From Bacteroidetes bacterium RIFCSPLOWO2_12_FULL_35_15 (GTDB lineage: Bacteria; Bacteroidota; Bacteroidia; 2-12-FULL-35-15), in the NCBI GenBank assembly GCA_001769385.1, contig MEPB01000100.1, forward strand, positions 1 to 58,217: 58,217 bases of DNA, read 5' to 3'. Below the pieces are notes generated by a model that saw only the letters and a program-made list of their open reading frames with translations, searched no databases and had not been told where the DNA came from. A program made the position numbers and the translations under genes. Shown piece after piece: positions 44,427-54,686 of the stretch. How positions within the stretch are numbered: position 1 is the first letter of the stretch; each line of letters opens with the position of its first letter.

Positions 44427-45368
44427 TTACAGATAGCGTGGCGAAAGCATTTTGTTTTTATAAATATTAAAATCATAACTAATCATTATTTCATGACTTC
44501 CTCCTGCAGCTTTTCCAATTTTGTTTAATCCAAAATCATACGAATAGCCTAACTTAAACTTATCTGTAATATTAAATTGAGTATAGGCAACAATACCATA
44601 ACTAGATCGAATGGATACACCGAACCATAATTTCTGATCCAACAAAAAGCTTAAATTAACATCGGCAGTTGGTGGCGAATGTTTAGCGGCTTTCAGCATA
44701 CAGGAAGGATTAAAAGTCAACTTATCGGATATTGCCCATGCTTTTCCGAGTGTAAAAAAGACATGTGGAGAAAATTGCGCATCATCCCCATTTTGGTTGG
44801 AAACACTAGTCAATCGGCCATTATATAAATGCGTTACGCTAAAACCTGCATACATCGAATTCGTATTATAATAAACTCCGGCATCTGCAGTAGGAACAAT
44901 TTTTGAAGTGACATTGTTATCATAAACATTGTCATTAGGGTCTTTGTGAGTTACATCTGTCCAGTTATAAGTAAATTTATAAATTCCGACCCTCAAACCA
45001 AAAGCTAATTTTCCATTTTGAATCGGAATACGATACGCATAAGAACCCATTGCACCAATACTTTTCTTTGGACCTATCTGATCAGCAATAATTGCAAATC
45101 CTAAACCTACTTTCTTTTTTCTTAATGGTGCATTTGCTGTTATTGATTCAGTTTTAGGGGCACCATCAATTCCTGTCCACTGGCTTCGTAAAAACATGGC
45201 AGCACTTAATGCTTCCCTGCTCCCCGCGAATCCGGGATTAATAGCCATTTGGTTAAACATGTACTGGCTATATTGCGGATCTTGTTGTGCAAATATTTCT
45301 CCACCGGAACCTTTCCAAAGGAAAGGTAAAAGGAAAATAAGTGCCGGAATAATAATTACTTTTTTCAT
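44427..45368 (-). CDS. PorP/SprF-family type IX secretion membrane protein
   Basis: 313 residues. The mature start QQDPQYSQYMFNQMAINPGFAGSREALSA is diagnostic of PorP/SprF. RSQWTGIDGAPKTESITANAPLRKKKVGLGFAIIADQIGPKKS follows, then beta strands to a final MISYDFNIYKNKMLSPRYL. These outer-membrane barrels pair with T9SS type B cargoes and hold them at the surface. The signal peptide is odd: after MKKVIIIPALIFLL comes PFLWKGSGGEI, encoded by a palindrome (45310-45326), before FAQQDP. It sits between the small CHU_C gene and the PorE-like gene, the usual cassette order. Confidence 0.92.
   Translation of the reverse strand: MKKVIIIPALIFLLPFLWKGSGGEIFAQQDPQYSQYMFNQMAINPGFAGSREALSAAMFLRSQWTGIDGAPKTESITANAPLRKKKVGLGFAIIADQIGPKKSIGAMGSYAYRIPIQNGKLAFGLRVGIYKFTYNWTDVTHKDPNDNVYDNNVTSKIVPTADAGVYYNTNSMYAGFSVTHLYNGRLTSVSNQNGDDAQFSPHVFFTLGKAWAISDKLTFNPSCMLKAAKHSPPTADVNLSFLLDQKLWFGVSIRSSYGIVAYTQFNITDKFKLGYSYDFGLNKIGKAAGGSHEIMISYDFNIYKNKMLSPRYL
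45299..45328. repeat. Palindromic element inside the PorP/SprF signal-peptide codons
   Basis: CCTTTCC-AAA-GGAAAGG (45310-45326), a perfect 7-bp stem, followed on the minus strand by TTCCGGTGGAGA. It keeps the reading frame and encodes residues ~15-25 (PFLWKGSGGEI), between the hydrophobic core and the expected signal peptidase site. Confidence 0.75.
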
Positions 45369-45407
45369 CTTATATAAATTTCAAATGCAAAATCATTAAT
45401 CAAAATT

Positions 45408-46181
45408 TTAATGTGTTACTTCCACATATCCTTTATATGTTTTACCACCTGCTTCCACTAAATAAAAATAAGTTGCATCCTGTAATGGGTTTCCAGCATT
45501 ATTTTTTCCATCCCACACAACCGTTACATTATCATAATTTTTCCGGTTCCATACCAGATCTCCCCAGCGATTATAAAATGAAACTTTATTCTCCCCAATG
45601 TTTTCAATCCCGTCAATTATCCATTTATCATTATTACCATCACCATTAGGTGTGATACCTTTGTAAAAAACGAGTTCAGCACCACATTCTACCTGATCTT
45701 CGGTAATAATTACCGAATCGCTGATAGTATAAGTAGTATCTGTAATGATGTAATAATAAGTACCGGGTGCAAGATTGGTAACGATACTGTTTGTCGAATT
45801 TAATGGTGGCCCCCAGAAATAGGTAACCGGCCCTGTGCTTGTAAGCACCGCTAATGATGCACTACCATTGTTTGCACCGATACAGGTTGAATTTACACTC
45901 ATGCCATCAACAGAAAGGAAATTATTTATTGATGTAGGTTGATGAAAACCTTGTGTTATTGTTTTTATTGTAAAAGGTGCAGTTGCAGGTGAATACGTTT
46001 GAACCATAACTTCACCAATAGTATAATCAATTTTATTACCGGCAGCTGTTGTACCTGTATTACCGGAAGTACCTAATACCTGTTGCATAGGTGGATTAGT
46101 TTGCACTTGAGCAAATCCAGAACTTACTAATGCGAACATTAGCAGATAAAGGAATACTATTTTATTTTTTATATTTATCAT
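45408..46181 (-). CDS. Small T9SS type B cargo with SprB-like repeat
   Basis: 257 residues from the ATG at 46181 (MINIKNKIVFLYLLMFALVSSGFAQ); 16 further open codons upstream lack a signal. After the signal peptide come VQTNPPMQQVLGTSGNTG and an IDYTIGEVMVQTYS beta domain. A SprB-like repeat spans ~100-165 (VNSTCIGANNGSASLAVLTSTGPVTYFWGPP...GTYYYIITD). The C-terminal CHU_C domain is ITPNGDGNNDKWIIDGI...SFYNRWGDLVW...WDGKNNAGNPLQDATYFYLVEAGG. It is probably the direct cargo or partner of the PorP/SprF protein encoded 39 bp downstream. Confidence 0.85.
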   Translation of the reverse strand: MINIKNKIVFLYLLMFALVSSGFAQVQTNPPMQQVLGTSGNTGTTAAGNKIDYTIGEVMVQTYSPATAPFTIKTITQGFHQPTSINNFLSVDGMSVNSTCIGANNGSASLAVLTSTGPVTYFWGPPLNSTNSIVTNLAPGTYYYIITDTTYTISDSVIITEDQVECGAELVFYKGITPNGDGNNDKWIIDGIENIGENKVSFYNRWGDLVWNRKNYDNVTVVWDGKNNAGNPLQDATYFYLVEAGGKTYKGYVEVTH

Positions 46182-46263
46182 GATGATAAATTCTGTTTTT
46201 ATTATTAAACCTTGCCGGTGAAATAACACCTGCCATGGCTAAAAAGTCTCCTTATTAATCTAA

Positions 46264-49200
46264 TTATTTTTTCACTTCAAAATTTATTCCTAATTGAGCT
46301 TTTATTTTTTCGAAATCGGATTCAAGTTGAATATTAGATTTTTTCAGATTTACATTCTCCTCCTTTAAAACCCCAACAGACTGTGTTAAACTTTGAATTA
46401 CCTGTTGTTGTGTTTCCATTTTAACATTCAATTCTTTTAATGCCTCCACAAGTACAGGAGTGAGTTTAGAGTAATCAACACTTTTGTACCCAAGGCTGTC
46501 TTCATCCGTGTTTACTAATTCAGGAAATATTTTTTCAACATCCTGAGCAATGAAGCCAATCTGTTTTTTATTGCCAAATTCCCAATCGGGAAATTCATCT
46601 TTTTTCCAATAGTAATTGACTCCCTGCATTCTTAATACCTTTTCCAAAGAATTATGCAGTGGTTTAATTTCTTTTTTAAAACGTAAGTCCGAGCAAGCCA
46701 ATGCAGTAGTTGTTATTAAAGTAGAAGCCCTGATTGCGCCAGCAACATATAAACGTGCTGTGCCGATAGTCGGAGGTGTTGCACAAGTTCCAATTATCAC
46801 CCTTCCATCCGTTTTGATTCTCATTTTTTCAGTAATGTTAACATTGTTAATTCCATCACCATCGGTACCAAAAATCAGATCACCGTTATAACCTGCAGAA
46901 CCATCTGCCCAGATACCACCTTGGCCCCAAGGTCCAAGGCCATTACTATTATTTAATAAATTAATACCGGTACTTGGAACTCCAGCCCCATCTGCTGCAA
47001 AAGAAACTATAGCTAACCTTGATGGAGGAGTTATTGTACCTATACCAACGTTACCTGAAGACACAATTGCAAAGTCATTGGAAATTCCACCGTTATTTGC
47101 GTATCTGAAAAGGATGGAGCTTGCAGGTGCCGGAGCAGTATAGTCTCCATGCGTGAATACCATACTACCTGGAGTGTCGAAATGACCTGCTGAATTTAAA
47201 ATAAAATATGCTCCTTTGTAGGAGGTTTTAGAGGAATAAAGGCCGAACTGTGATGTCTCATTGTGTGACCTAATATTGCTATATATTCCGGTACCGACTG
47301 TAATTTCTCCCGAAACCTCCAACTTAGATGTAGGGATGGTTGTTCCAATCCCAACATTCACTGCATCTGCACCGGTTCCGCCAAGAACTATGGCATTATC
47401 CGCATCTACTTTTGCATTATAACCAATTGCCGCTGCTTTACTATGTTGAGTTGCCGAATAAAGGTCGGCACCATATCCAATAAAAGTATTATTTGAGCCT
47501 GTTGAACTAGTGTATCCAGCGTGGTAACCTATAGCAGTATTGTTTCCTCCTCCAATATTATTATAAAGTGAAGATTCTCCAATGGCTGTATTATTGGATC
47601 CTGTACTATTCGTTAGTGCTTGTACTCCATTCGCGGTATTTGAGCTTCCTGTTACATTGGCAGAAAGAGCCCCCTGTCCGATAGCGGTATTGAATAGACC
47701 AGATGTATTGCTATAAAGCGCTTCGGCTCCAATGGCTGTATTCAGAGTTCCTGCGTTTGTAGAAATACCAGCTAAATAACCAAAGGCTACAGAACCCAGA
47801 CTATTCGGCTCAATTCTCCCTGCCTTCAGATTGTTTACCCTAAAATTTAAAGAAATATTGTCGCTGGTACCGATAAAGTTTGTGCCATCAACCGTTCCAC
47901 TATTACCTGTTAAACCCCATGTTGTGGGTAAAGGATTTCCAACCGTTTTCCAATCAACATATACCGATGTCCCTATACGGTTAAAGCGGTAAAGCGTGCT
48001 TTGAGCAGCCACCGTTGGACCATTTGGAGGAGTAAAATAGAAAGTAAGTCCGGCCTGTGAGAAAGTATAAGTACGCGATGTGGCATCCGTAATAATTGCG
48101 GTATAGTTTCCTCCATCCTGCATATTTACAAAAGTAACAGCTCCCCCCCCAACCGCCTGCAATACTTGATTATTACCATTGTTCCAATCAATCGCACTGC
48201 CGGCAGCGACTATATATCCATGACTGTATATCTGCCCAACCACATCAAGTGCTGCAATGGGTGAAGTTGTTCCGATACCCACTTTTCCACCACCTGAAGG
48301 AACTACAATTGCATAGTTATTGGTTGCACCACTTGCGAAAAAGTATCCAGATATATTGGTGCTGGTTGATCCTGTATTTGTAACAGAAGAATTAATACCA
48401 TAAGCCGTGTGACTCGCAATTGAATTAGCCCCACTGCGTTGTATTGTTATTATTTTACTTGCACTACCTCCGGTTCCTGTTGTTGAAGCTGAAGACAAAT
48501 AAAGGACTTGTCCATTTGTCAGGTTATTATCCTGCGCAGCAATAGTAGTACCATTTCCACTGCCAATAACATCCAATGCAAATGAAGGGGCACTATTATT
48601 AATGCCTACAAAACCGGTATTCTTCACATAAAATTTAGATGTACCGGCATCCTGTATATCAAAATTACCAGTCCCTGCTAAATTATATATCATGTTAAAA
48701 TTAGCTTGAGAAATTGTTGTATTGGCAGTTAGTGTTCCACCTAATTGAATATCATTAACAACTTTAGTCAAACCATTTGATGCTGTTGGAGAAGCCGGAA
48801 GAGCAGCCCAACTTAAATTTCCGGAAGCATCCGTTGACAGGAAATTTCCTGCAGTCAGTGAAGCCGGCAAAGTATAAGTAATATTGGCAGCCTGAACAGG
48901 AGCTTTGAAAGCTGTATAATTTGTGCCACTTGCTGCTGGCTCGGCTAATCGTATTTCCCCTGCAGCACTGCTGTTAGATACTAAAAAATTACCGTCCTTT
49001 AATTCAAATTTTTGAGATGGTTTTGTTCCAATACCTACCTGGCCACTATTATCAACTCTCATGGCTTCACTCAAAGCAGTACCATTATGTGTGGAAAAAA
49101 TAATATTCCCCATATTACCACTTCCATCTGTTTTAGATTCAATTCTGGCAATCAGATTTGAACTGGCTGTATAATTTCCAAAATCAATTCTTGCCACATT

Positions 49201-50472
49201 TCCATCTATGCCCGTATTTGTTGATCCTTGTAATTCCAAAGATATATTTTCGTTGTTGTATGCATCTCCCTGAGCTATGGTTACATAATGAGATGCGCCT
49301 GTGTATTTTCCCGGGGAAGCAGTACCAACGCCCACATTCACGGCATCTCCTCCAGTGCCTCCAAGAACCATGCTATTGCTTGCATTTACCAAGGCATTTT
49401 TACCAATAGCGATTGCATTTTGCAGATTTGAGGCCGAAGCAACACCGGGGCCTGAATTATAACCTAGAAAAACATTATAACTTCCGATGGTATTGGCGTT
49501 GGCCGGGGTTGCTGTATAACCAGCCTGAAAACCCAATGCCATATTACCTGTACCGGAAGTATTACTATACAATGCATTCACTCCGTTGGCAGTATTAGAA
49601 TTTCCGGTATTGTTTAAATAAAGCGCATAACCTCCAATGGCAATATTTTCGTTTCCTGTTGTATTAAAACGGAGCGCATTCATTCCGATAGCGGAATTAT
49701 AGTTTCCGGTAGTATTGAAACGCAGTACATAATTTCCAATTGCGGTATTCTGAATACCATTTACAGTTGAAGTTGGCTGGTTTAAGAAAAGAGCTTCAAC
49801 CCCAATTGCAATATTATCGGTGTTCCAGGCAGTACCGGCATTGTTAAAGGACTGCGTATTTAAAGCTTTAAATCCGATGGCAATATTTCTACTTGCAGTA
49901 GTATTGTTAAGAAGTGAAGAACCTCCACTTGCGATATTTTGTAATCCTGTTGTGTTGGCATTACCTGCCTGATATCCAAAAAAAGTGTTGAATAAAGTTG
50001 GATCTATTCTTCCTGCTTTTTGGTTGTTTACACGTATATTAAAAGGTATATTATCTGAAGTGCCGATAAAATTGGTACCATCCACTGTGCCTGTATTTCC
50101 TGTAAGAGACCATGCACTGCCTGCAACCGAATTACCGGAAGCACTTAACATTTGCCAATAGGTTCCATCATACACTAAATTCACAACCTGTCCTCCTCTA
50201 ATATCCTTGTCCAATAAATTAGTTGTACCACCTTCTTTTTTAATTAAGATAGCTCCGGTTGAATTCACATTAATTGTTGGGAAGGAATCACATACAACAT
50301 TCGCTTTAAAAGTTACCTGGATACCTGATTTTAAAGTAAATTCACCAGGTACATCCAGAGTATAAGCCGAGCCTACTCCACCTGAACTGATTTCTACCTG
50401 TGCATTAACAGTAATATTCGCTGTTATGAACAGCAGAAAAAAGATTCGTGTTATTATTTTTTTATTTATCAT
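46264..50472 (-). CDS. Giant trimeric-fibre protein with YadA-like heads and C-terminal peptidase S74 domain
   Basis: 1402 residues from the ATG at 50472 (MINKKIITRIFFLLF); eight open codons upstream are excluded. Signal peptide to NAQ (~25), then an N-terminal module starting VEISSGG that is shared with the next gene. Two YadA-like head blocks of GNENIAIGGYALYLNNTGN repeats, at ~160-380 and ~905-1045, each led by the same TVDGTNFIGTSDNI segment. Several GNVGIGTxxP modules lie between them. The C-terminal S74 domain (from Ser1261, SDLRFKKEI; then IGFIAQDVEKIFPELV) is an intramolecular chaperone that cleaves itself off trimeric phage and bacterial fibres; a coiled coil (VIQSLTQSVGVLKEENVNLKKSNIQLE) closes it. 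No T9SS tail. Confidence 0.87.
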   Translation of the reverse strand: MINKKIITRIFFLLFITANITVNAQVEISSGGVGSAYTLDVPGEFTLKSGIQVTFKANVVCDSFPTINVNSTGAILIKKEGGTTNLLDKDIRGGQVVNLVYDGTYWQMLSASGNSVAGSAWSLTGNTGTVDGTNFIGTSDNIPFNIRVNNQKAGRIDPTLFNTFFGYQAGNANTTGLQNIASGGSSLLNNTTASRNIAIGFKALNTQSFNNAGTAWNTDNIAIGVEALFLNQPTSTVNGIQNTAIGNYVLRFNTTGNYNSAIGMNALRFNTTGNENIAIGGYALYLNNTGNSNTANGVNALYSNTSGTGNMALGFQAGYTATPANANTIGSYNVFLGYNSGPGVASASNLQNAIAIGKNALVNASNSMVLGGTGGDAVNVGVGTASPGKYTGASHYVTIAQGDAYNNENISLELQGSTNTGIDGNVARIDFGNYTASSNLIARIESKTDGSGNMGNIIFSTHNGTALSEAMRVDNSGQVGIGTKPSQKFELKDGNFLVSNSSAAGEIRLAEPAASGTNYTAFKAPVQAANITYTLPASLTAGNFLSTDASGNLSWAALPASPTASNGLTKVVNDIQLGGTLTANTTISQANFNMIYNLAGTGNFDIQDAGTSKFYVKNTGFVGINNSAPSFALDVIGSGNGTTIAAQDNNLTNGQVLYLSSASTTGTGGSASKIITIQRSGANSIASHTAYGINSSVTNTGSTSTNISGYFFASGATNNYAIVVPSGGGKVGIGTTSPIAALDVVGQIYSHGYIVAAGSAIDWNNGNNQVLQAVGGGAVTFVNMQDGGNYTAIITDATSRTYTFSQAGLTFYFTPPNGPTVAAQSTLYRFNRIGTSVYVDWKTVGNPLPTTWGLTGNSGTVDGTNFIGTSDNISLNFRVNNLKAGRIEPNSLGSVAFGYLAGISTNAGTLNTAIGAEALYSNTSGLFNTAIGQGALSANVTGSSNTANGVQALTNSTGSNNTAIGESSLYNNIGGGNNTAIGYHAGYTSSTGSNNTFIGYGADLYSATQHSKAAAIGYNAKVDADNAIVLGGTGADAVNVGIGTTIPTSKLEVSGEITVGTGIYSNIRSHNETSQFGLYSSKTSYKGAYFILNSAGHFDTPGSMVFTHGDYTAPAPASSILFRYANNGGISNDFAIVSSGNVGIGTITPPSRLAIVSFAADGAGVPSTGINLLNNSNGLGPWGQGGIWADGSAGYNGDLIFGTDGDGINNVNITEKMRIKTDGRVIIGTCATPPTIGTARLYVAGAIRASTLITTTALACSDLRFKKEIKPLHNSLEKVLRMQGVNYYWKKDEFPDWEFGNKKQIGFIAQDVEKIFPELVNTDEDSLGYKSVDYSKLTPVLVEALKELNVKMETQQQVIQSLTQSVGVLKEENVNLKKSNIQLESDFEKIKAQLGINFEVKK

Positions 50473-50515
50473 TTTGATAAATTTTATTTTAAACATATGT
50501 AATATTAAAAATACC

Positions 50516-53500
50516 TTATTTCCTTGCTTTTGCCTCTAATCCCAATACTGTTCTGATTTTTTCTATTTCGGCTTTCATAACAGCATTATCACTTTTTATT
50601 TTATTTATCTCCTCATCTTTATTCCCGTTTTCCGCTTTCAGCGATTCAATTTGCTTTTGCTGAGATTCCACTTTAACATTTAATTCTTTTATTGCATTAA
50701 TTGCAGCCCAGTGAATAGGATCCGCATTGAGTTCTAAGTAACCATCCGGACGTACATTTATGGCATCCGGAATTACAACTTGTACTTCCTGAGCTACAAA
50801 ACCAATAATTTCTTTATCGGAAGGAAGCCCGAGAACATTATCCTTTTTATAATTAAAGCGTATTGTGCGTAGTTGTATTATTTCTTTAAGCCCATATTCA
50901 TAATTGGAGCGAACATCTTTAAGCCTGATGTCAGAAGTATTTGTCCAGGCAGTACCTGTAGATAAACCAGCTGTTCCTACAACACTTAACCTGTGCGTTC
51001 CAGGTGCAGATGTCCCCATACCTATATTTCCATTATTTAATATTGTCATTCGTTCTGTTGGCGTATTTGTGTTTAGTGGTGCAGTAGAAAATACTAATCT
51101 GCTACCTGCATAGGCACTAGTAGTAAATGCCTGAGAAGCTTCTGCATATATTGTTGCTCCCCATTGCATAGATGCGTTAGCTGAATTATATCCAAAAAAA
51201 TCAATTGCACCCAAATCATCACCCGAAGCTACAGCAAGCGGAGCCGTTGCAGTGCCACGTCCTTTTTGAAAAGCTAAACTGGTACCAAGAGCAAAGCTAG
51301 AATAGTTTTTAATTGTCTGAGAAATAAAACCTGAGGTATTAGAAGAAATTGTAAGAAGTTCAGTTGGATTGTTAGTACCAATACCTACATTGCCGTTTCC
51401 TTTTATTCTCATTTTTTCAGTTATGTTGACATTGCTAACACCATCGCCATCGGTGCCAAAAATCATATCCCCGTTATATCCTGCATAGCCATCGGACCAG
51501 ATACCAGCATGTCCCCAGGAATTGTTCAGAAAAGTAAGGCCGTTACTGAAAGTTCCTGCACCATCGGCAGCAAGAGAAACCATAGATAACTTTGATGCAG
51601 GAGCGTTTGTCCCAATTCCAAAATCACCTGCTTTGTAAACAATATTTTGACCAGTCCCTCCATCATATACAAACCAGTATTGTTGAGTAGAGGTGGTTGA
51701 CCATCCGGTAGATGCCTTATAAACACCATTTTCATTGAAAGTAATAGTGGAATTACCTGTATTTTGTCCGTTTGCATCAAGTATTATTCCCGGGGCATCA
51801 GTGGCTCCTGCCCCATTACTTTCTATCAGTAACTTTGGTGATCCTGTAGATTGAAAAATATGAAGTTTTTGGGAGGGTGCAGCTGTTGCAATACCAACAT
51901 TGCCGTTAGGTAAATAATTTAAAGGCTGAATCCAGGAGGCGCCATCAAAATATGCTAAATAAGCCATATTTCTTTCAGCAACAGTAGCCCAGGCATTTCC
52001 TCTTGCCCCAAAAGCCCAACCTTTAGTACTTACTGCGCCCATTTGTAAAGAACCAGCGGCATTATTTAATGTAACTAAATTAAAAGCAATATCATCGCCA
52101 GCTGCAGCTCCTTGTGTAGATAAAGCAATATTTGCGTCATTCGGGTTATGAATAGTTAAATTTGCAGGAGGTGCAGTAGTTCCAATACCTACAAAACCTG
52201 CATTCGTAATTCTCATTTTTTCAGATTGTATATTGGTACCGCTGGGTGTTGTATTAAAAGTTATTCTACCTGGCATGTTATTTATCCCGGGTGTCCCATC
52301 CACTTCAAACTCTATTGTTCCGGTAGGCCAATAAGATGTTGATGATGCACCATCTGCTCCCCATCCCCCTATTTGACCTGTAATATCATTGAGATTGACG
52401 ATGGTATTGCTTCCTATAGCCGGATTTCGACTTTTTGTCATCATTATTCTTGGCTCTGTATTGTTGGCAGCAAAATTCTGAAGTAAAAATGCAGCCTCAT
52501 ATTGGCTTATACCTGCAACATTCAGTTTGCTTAAAGGGGTACTTATTCCAATACCCACATTACCTGCATTATCAATACGCATACGTTCAGCATTTGCAGC
52601 GGTAGCATCCTTTGTAGTATAAAAAACAAGAGCGGTTGGCAAGTCGGCTCCTCCACCGCTAGCGGCATCTCGCATTCCCCGTATGGCGGCTTCATCATAC
52701 ATTCCACCGTTTGCACCAAACCCTAACATACCCAGAGTACCACCTGCACCGGCCACCGGCACCCCGGTCATTAAATTTATATTTCCCCCATAAGCACTGG
52801 CAGTATTACTCACATGGACAACTTGCGGAAAACTTGCAGCTGCCTGAGTCATCGTGATAGTAGTCCCATTATCCGTAATGCTTGAATTTCCTAAAGCATT
52901 GGCAGCAGTCCATTTAGGAATCGTGTTAATAACACCTCCACTTAATATGCCTGCAGTTGACCAGGTTAGTGTACCTGAACCATTATTACTTAAAAAGCCA
53001 CTCGTATTCGCGGCAGGGAAAGTTGTAGCAGCTCCGTTTAATTTTATGATGTTACCTGAAGAGTTCACCTGAAATGGTGATGAAGCACCAGATCCAACGG
53101 AGAAAAGGGCAGATGGAGTGTTTGTTCCAATACCGACATTATCGGTTAATGTCGTTTGAAAAATATTAGATCCTGATTTTGTCCAAGGACCAACGGAGTT
53201 TGGATCAGCCCAGGAAGCCAATCCTGTTGCATCTGATTTTAAAATATAATTTGCTGCCGCACCGGTTGGCATAGTTAAATTTCCTCCAATGAATGTGTTA
53301 TTAGGAGTATATACCCCCCATTGGATACTTGATGCATCTTTATAGGACAATGCACCAAAAATAGTTGCGTTCCAATCAGAACCAATTACCCCTGCTGAAT
53401 TTGGAAAATCCTGATAATTATATCCTGCCACTGCAACGGAGTAATTATTACCCCAATTACTTGCACCTTTTATTGCTGCATCTACAACTGTTTCTCCCCA

Positions 53501-54673
53501 ACCTGTTCCCCCATTTGCAGGTACATTACTACCATCTCTATATGATAAAATCCCTGTATGATCCGGACCAAAATCCGCTATAGGACTCTCGTTATATAAA
53601 TCATATTTAGCATTTGGTGTTGTTCCATTGATACCGATTTTTCCAGTTGTATTTATTCTCATTCTTTGTACATCTGAAGTCTTAAATACTAAATCCTGAG
53701 CATCAGAAGTTCCAATATAATCAGTAGCAGGATTGGTTCCTGAATTACCTACCGTTGACCAATCCGGGTTTGCAGGTATTACATCAAATACCTTCCAGGC
53801 TGTACCATTATAATAATTGAATTTATCACTTCCGGTATTATAAACTAACAGACCGGTGGCTGGCGTAGAAATTGCATTCCTTTGAGCCAAAGTCATACGT
53901 GGAACTAAAACACCTTTAGAAGTTGAAGTTAAATCCAATAAAGCCGAAGCATTTGGTGCAATTGTTCCCATCCCAATACTACCACTATCTTTCAGAACCA
54001 ATGGGGCACCAAGTAAGGCGTTACTATAGAAGAACATCCCTTGTTGAGCATTGTTGTAATATTGAGCCCAATTTTCAGAACCGCTTGTTTTAAATTTGAT
54101 GCCTGTGTTTGCTGTTCCATCAATTCCTAGCATAGCTTGTGCACCGGTATCAACGACAGATAATCTCTCGGTAGGAGTATTTGTACCAATACCTATATTT
54201 CCACTGGCATTAATTCTCATTCTCTCTGTATTGTTAGTCCTAAATAATAAAGGAAGAGCATCTGTAGTTCCTAAAAAATTTGTAGCTACATTAATTCCAG
54301 TGTTTCCCTTAAGCGACCATACACTATTCGCTGAAGCAAGGGCAATACCGGAAGCACTTAACATTTGCCAATAAGTTCCATCATACACTAAATTCACAAC
54401 CTGATTTGCAATAATATCACCTGACACTAAATCTGTTGCACCACCTTCTTTTTTAATAGTTTTTGGGAGAGTCCCATTAACATTCATAGTTACCGCTGCG
54501 GCACATGCTATATTGGCTTTAAAGGTTATCTGGATACCGGCCTTAAGAGTAAATGCTCCCGGTATCGTTAGTGTATATTCCGTAGGTGTTCCACCAGAAC
54601 TGATTTCAACCTGTGCTTCTGAAGACAAAAAACAAGTGGTGAAACCTAGAATAAATAATAATTTTCTTTTCAT
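50516..54673 (-). CDS. Giant trimeric-fibre protein with peptidase S74 chaperone domain
   Basis: 1385 residues. Signal peptide 1-20 (LSSEAQ). The N-terminal module (VEISSGGTPTEYTLTIPGAFTLKAGIQITFKAN...YDGTYWQMLSASG) matches that of the downstream neighbour. The shaft contains ten copies of an RMRI-x-x-x-GNVGIGT-x-x-P-x-x-x-L-x-V module, spaced by variable beta domains, among them the [18 protein letters not shown] cassette. No YadA head. The C-terminal S74 domain starts at Ser1247 (SDIRLKDV) with IIGFVAQEVQVVIPDAI, followed by a coiled coil (KVESQQKQIESLKAENGNKDEEINKIK). Only 43 bp separate it from the next gene. Fibre length and modules suggest a surface or tail-like appendage. Confidence 0.87.
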   Translation of the reverse strand: MKRKLLFILGFTTCFLSSEAQVEISSGGTPTEYTLTIPGAFTLKAGIQITFKANIACAAAVTMNVNGTLPKTIKKEGGATDLVSGDIIANQVVNLVYDGTYWQMLSASGIALASANSVWSLKGNTGINVATNFLGTTDALPLLFRTNNTERMRINASGNIGIGTNTPTERLSVVDTGAQAMLGIDGTANTGIKFKTSGSENWAQYYNNAQQGMFFYSNALLGAPLVLKDSGSIGMGTIAPNASALLDLTSTSKGVLVPRMTLAQRNAISTPATGLLVYNTGSDKFNYYNGTAWKVFDVIPANPDWSTVGNSGTNPATDYIGTSDAQDLVFKTSDVQRMRINTTGKIGINGTTPNAKYDLYNESPIADFGPDHTGILSYRDGSNVPANGGTGWGETVVDAAIKGASNWGNNYSVAVAGYNYQDFPNSAGVIGSDWNATIFGALSYKDASSIQWGVYTPNNTFIGGNLTMPTGAAANYILKSDATGLASWADPNSVGPWTKSGSNIFQTTLTDNVGIGTNTPSALFSVGSGASSPFQVNSSGNIIKLNGAATTFPAANTSGFLSNNGSGTLTWSTAGILSGGVINTIPKWTAANALGNSSITDNGTTITMTQAAASFPQVVHVSNTASAYGGNINLMTGVPVAGAGGTLGMLGFGANGGMYDEAAIRGMRDAASGGGADLPTALVFYTTKDATAANAERMRIDNAGNVGIGISTPLSKLNVAGISQYEAAFLLQNFAANNTEPRIMMTKSRNPAIGSNTIVNLNDITGQIGGWGADGASSTSYWPTGTIEFEVDGTPGINNMPGRITFNTTPSGTNIQSEKMRITNAGFVGIGTTAPPANLTIHNPNDANIALSTQGAAAGDDIAFNLVTLNNAAGSLQMGAVSTKGWAFGARGNAWATVAERNMAYLAYFDGASWIQPLNYLPNGNVGIATAAPSQKLHIFQSTGSPKLLIESNGAGATDAPGIILDANGQNTGNSTITFNENGVYKASTGWSTTSTQQYWFVYDGGTGQNIVYKAGDFGIGTNAPASKLSMVSLAADGAGTFSNGLTFLNNSWGHAGIWSDGYAGYNGDMIFGTDGDGVSNVNITEKMRIKGNGNVGIGTNNPTELLTISSNTSGFISQTIKNYSSFALGTSLAFQKGRGTATAPLAVASGDDLGAIDFFGYNSANASMQWGATIYAEASQAFTTSAYAGSRLVFSTAPLNTNTPTERMTILNNGNIGMGTSAPGTHRLSVVGTAGLSTGTAWTNTSDIRLKDVRSNYEYGLKEIIQLRTIRFNYKKDNVLGLPSDKEIIGFVAQEVQVVIPDAINVRPDGYLELNADPIHWAAINAIKELNVKVESQQKQIESLKAENGNKDEEINKIKSDNAVMKAEIEKIRTVLGLEAKARK

Positions 54674-54686
54674 ATTTATTAAAGAA

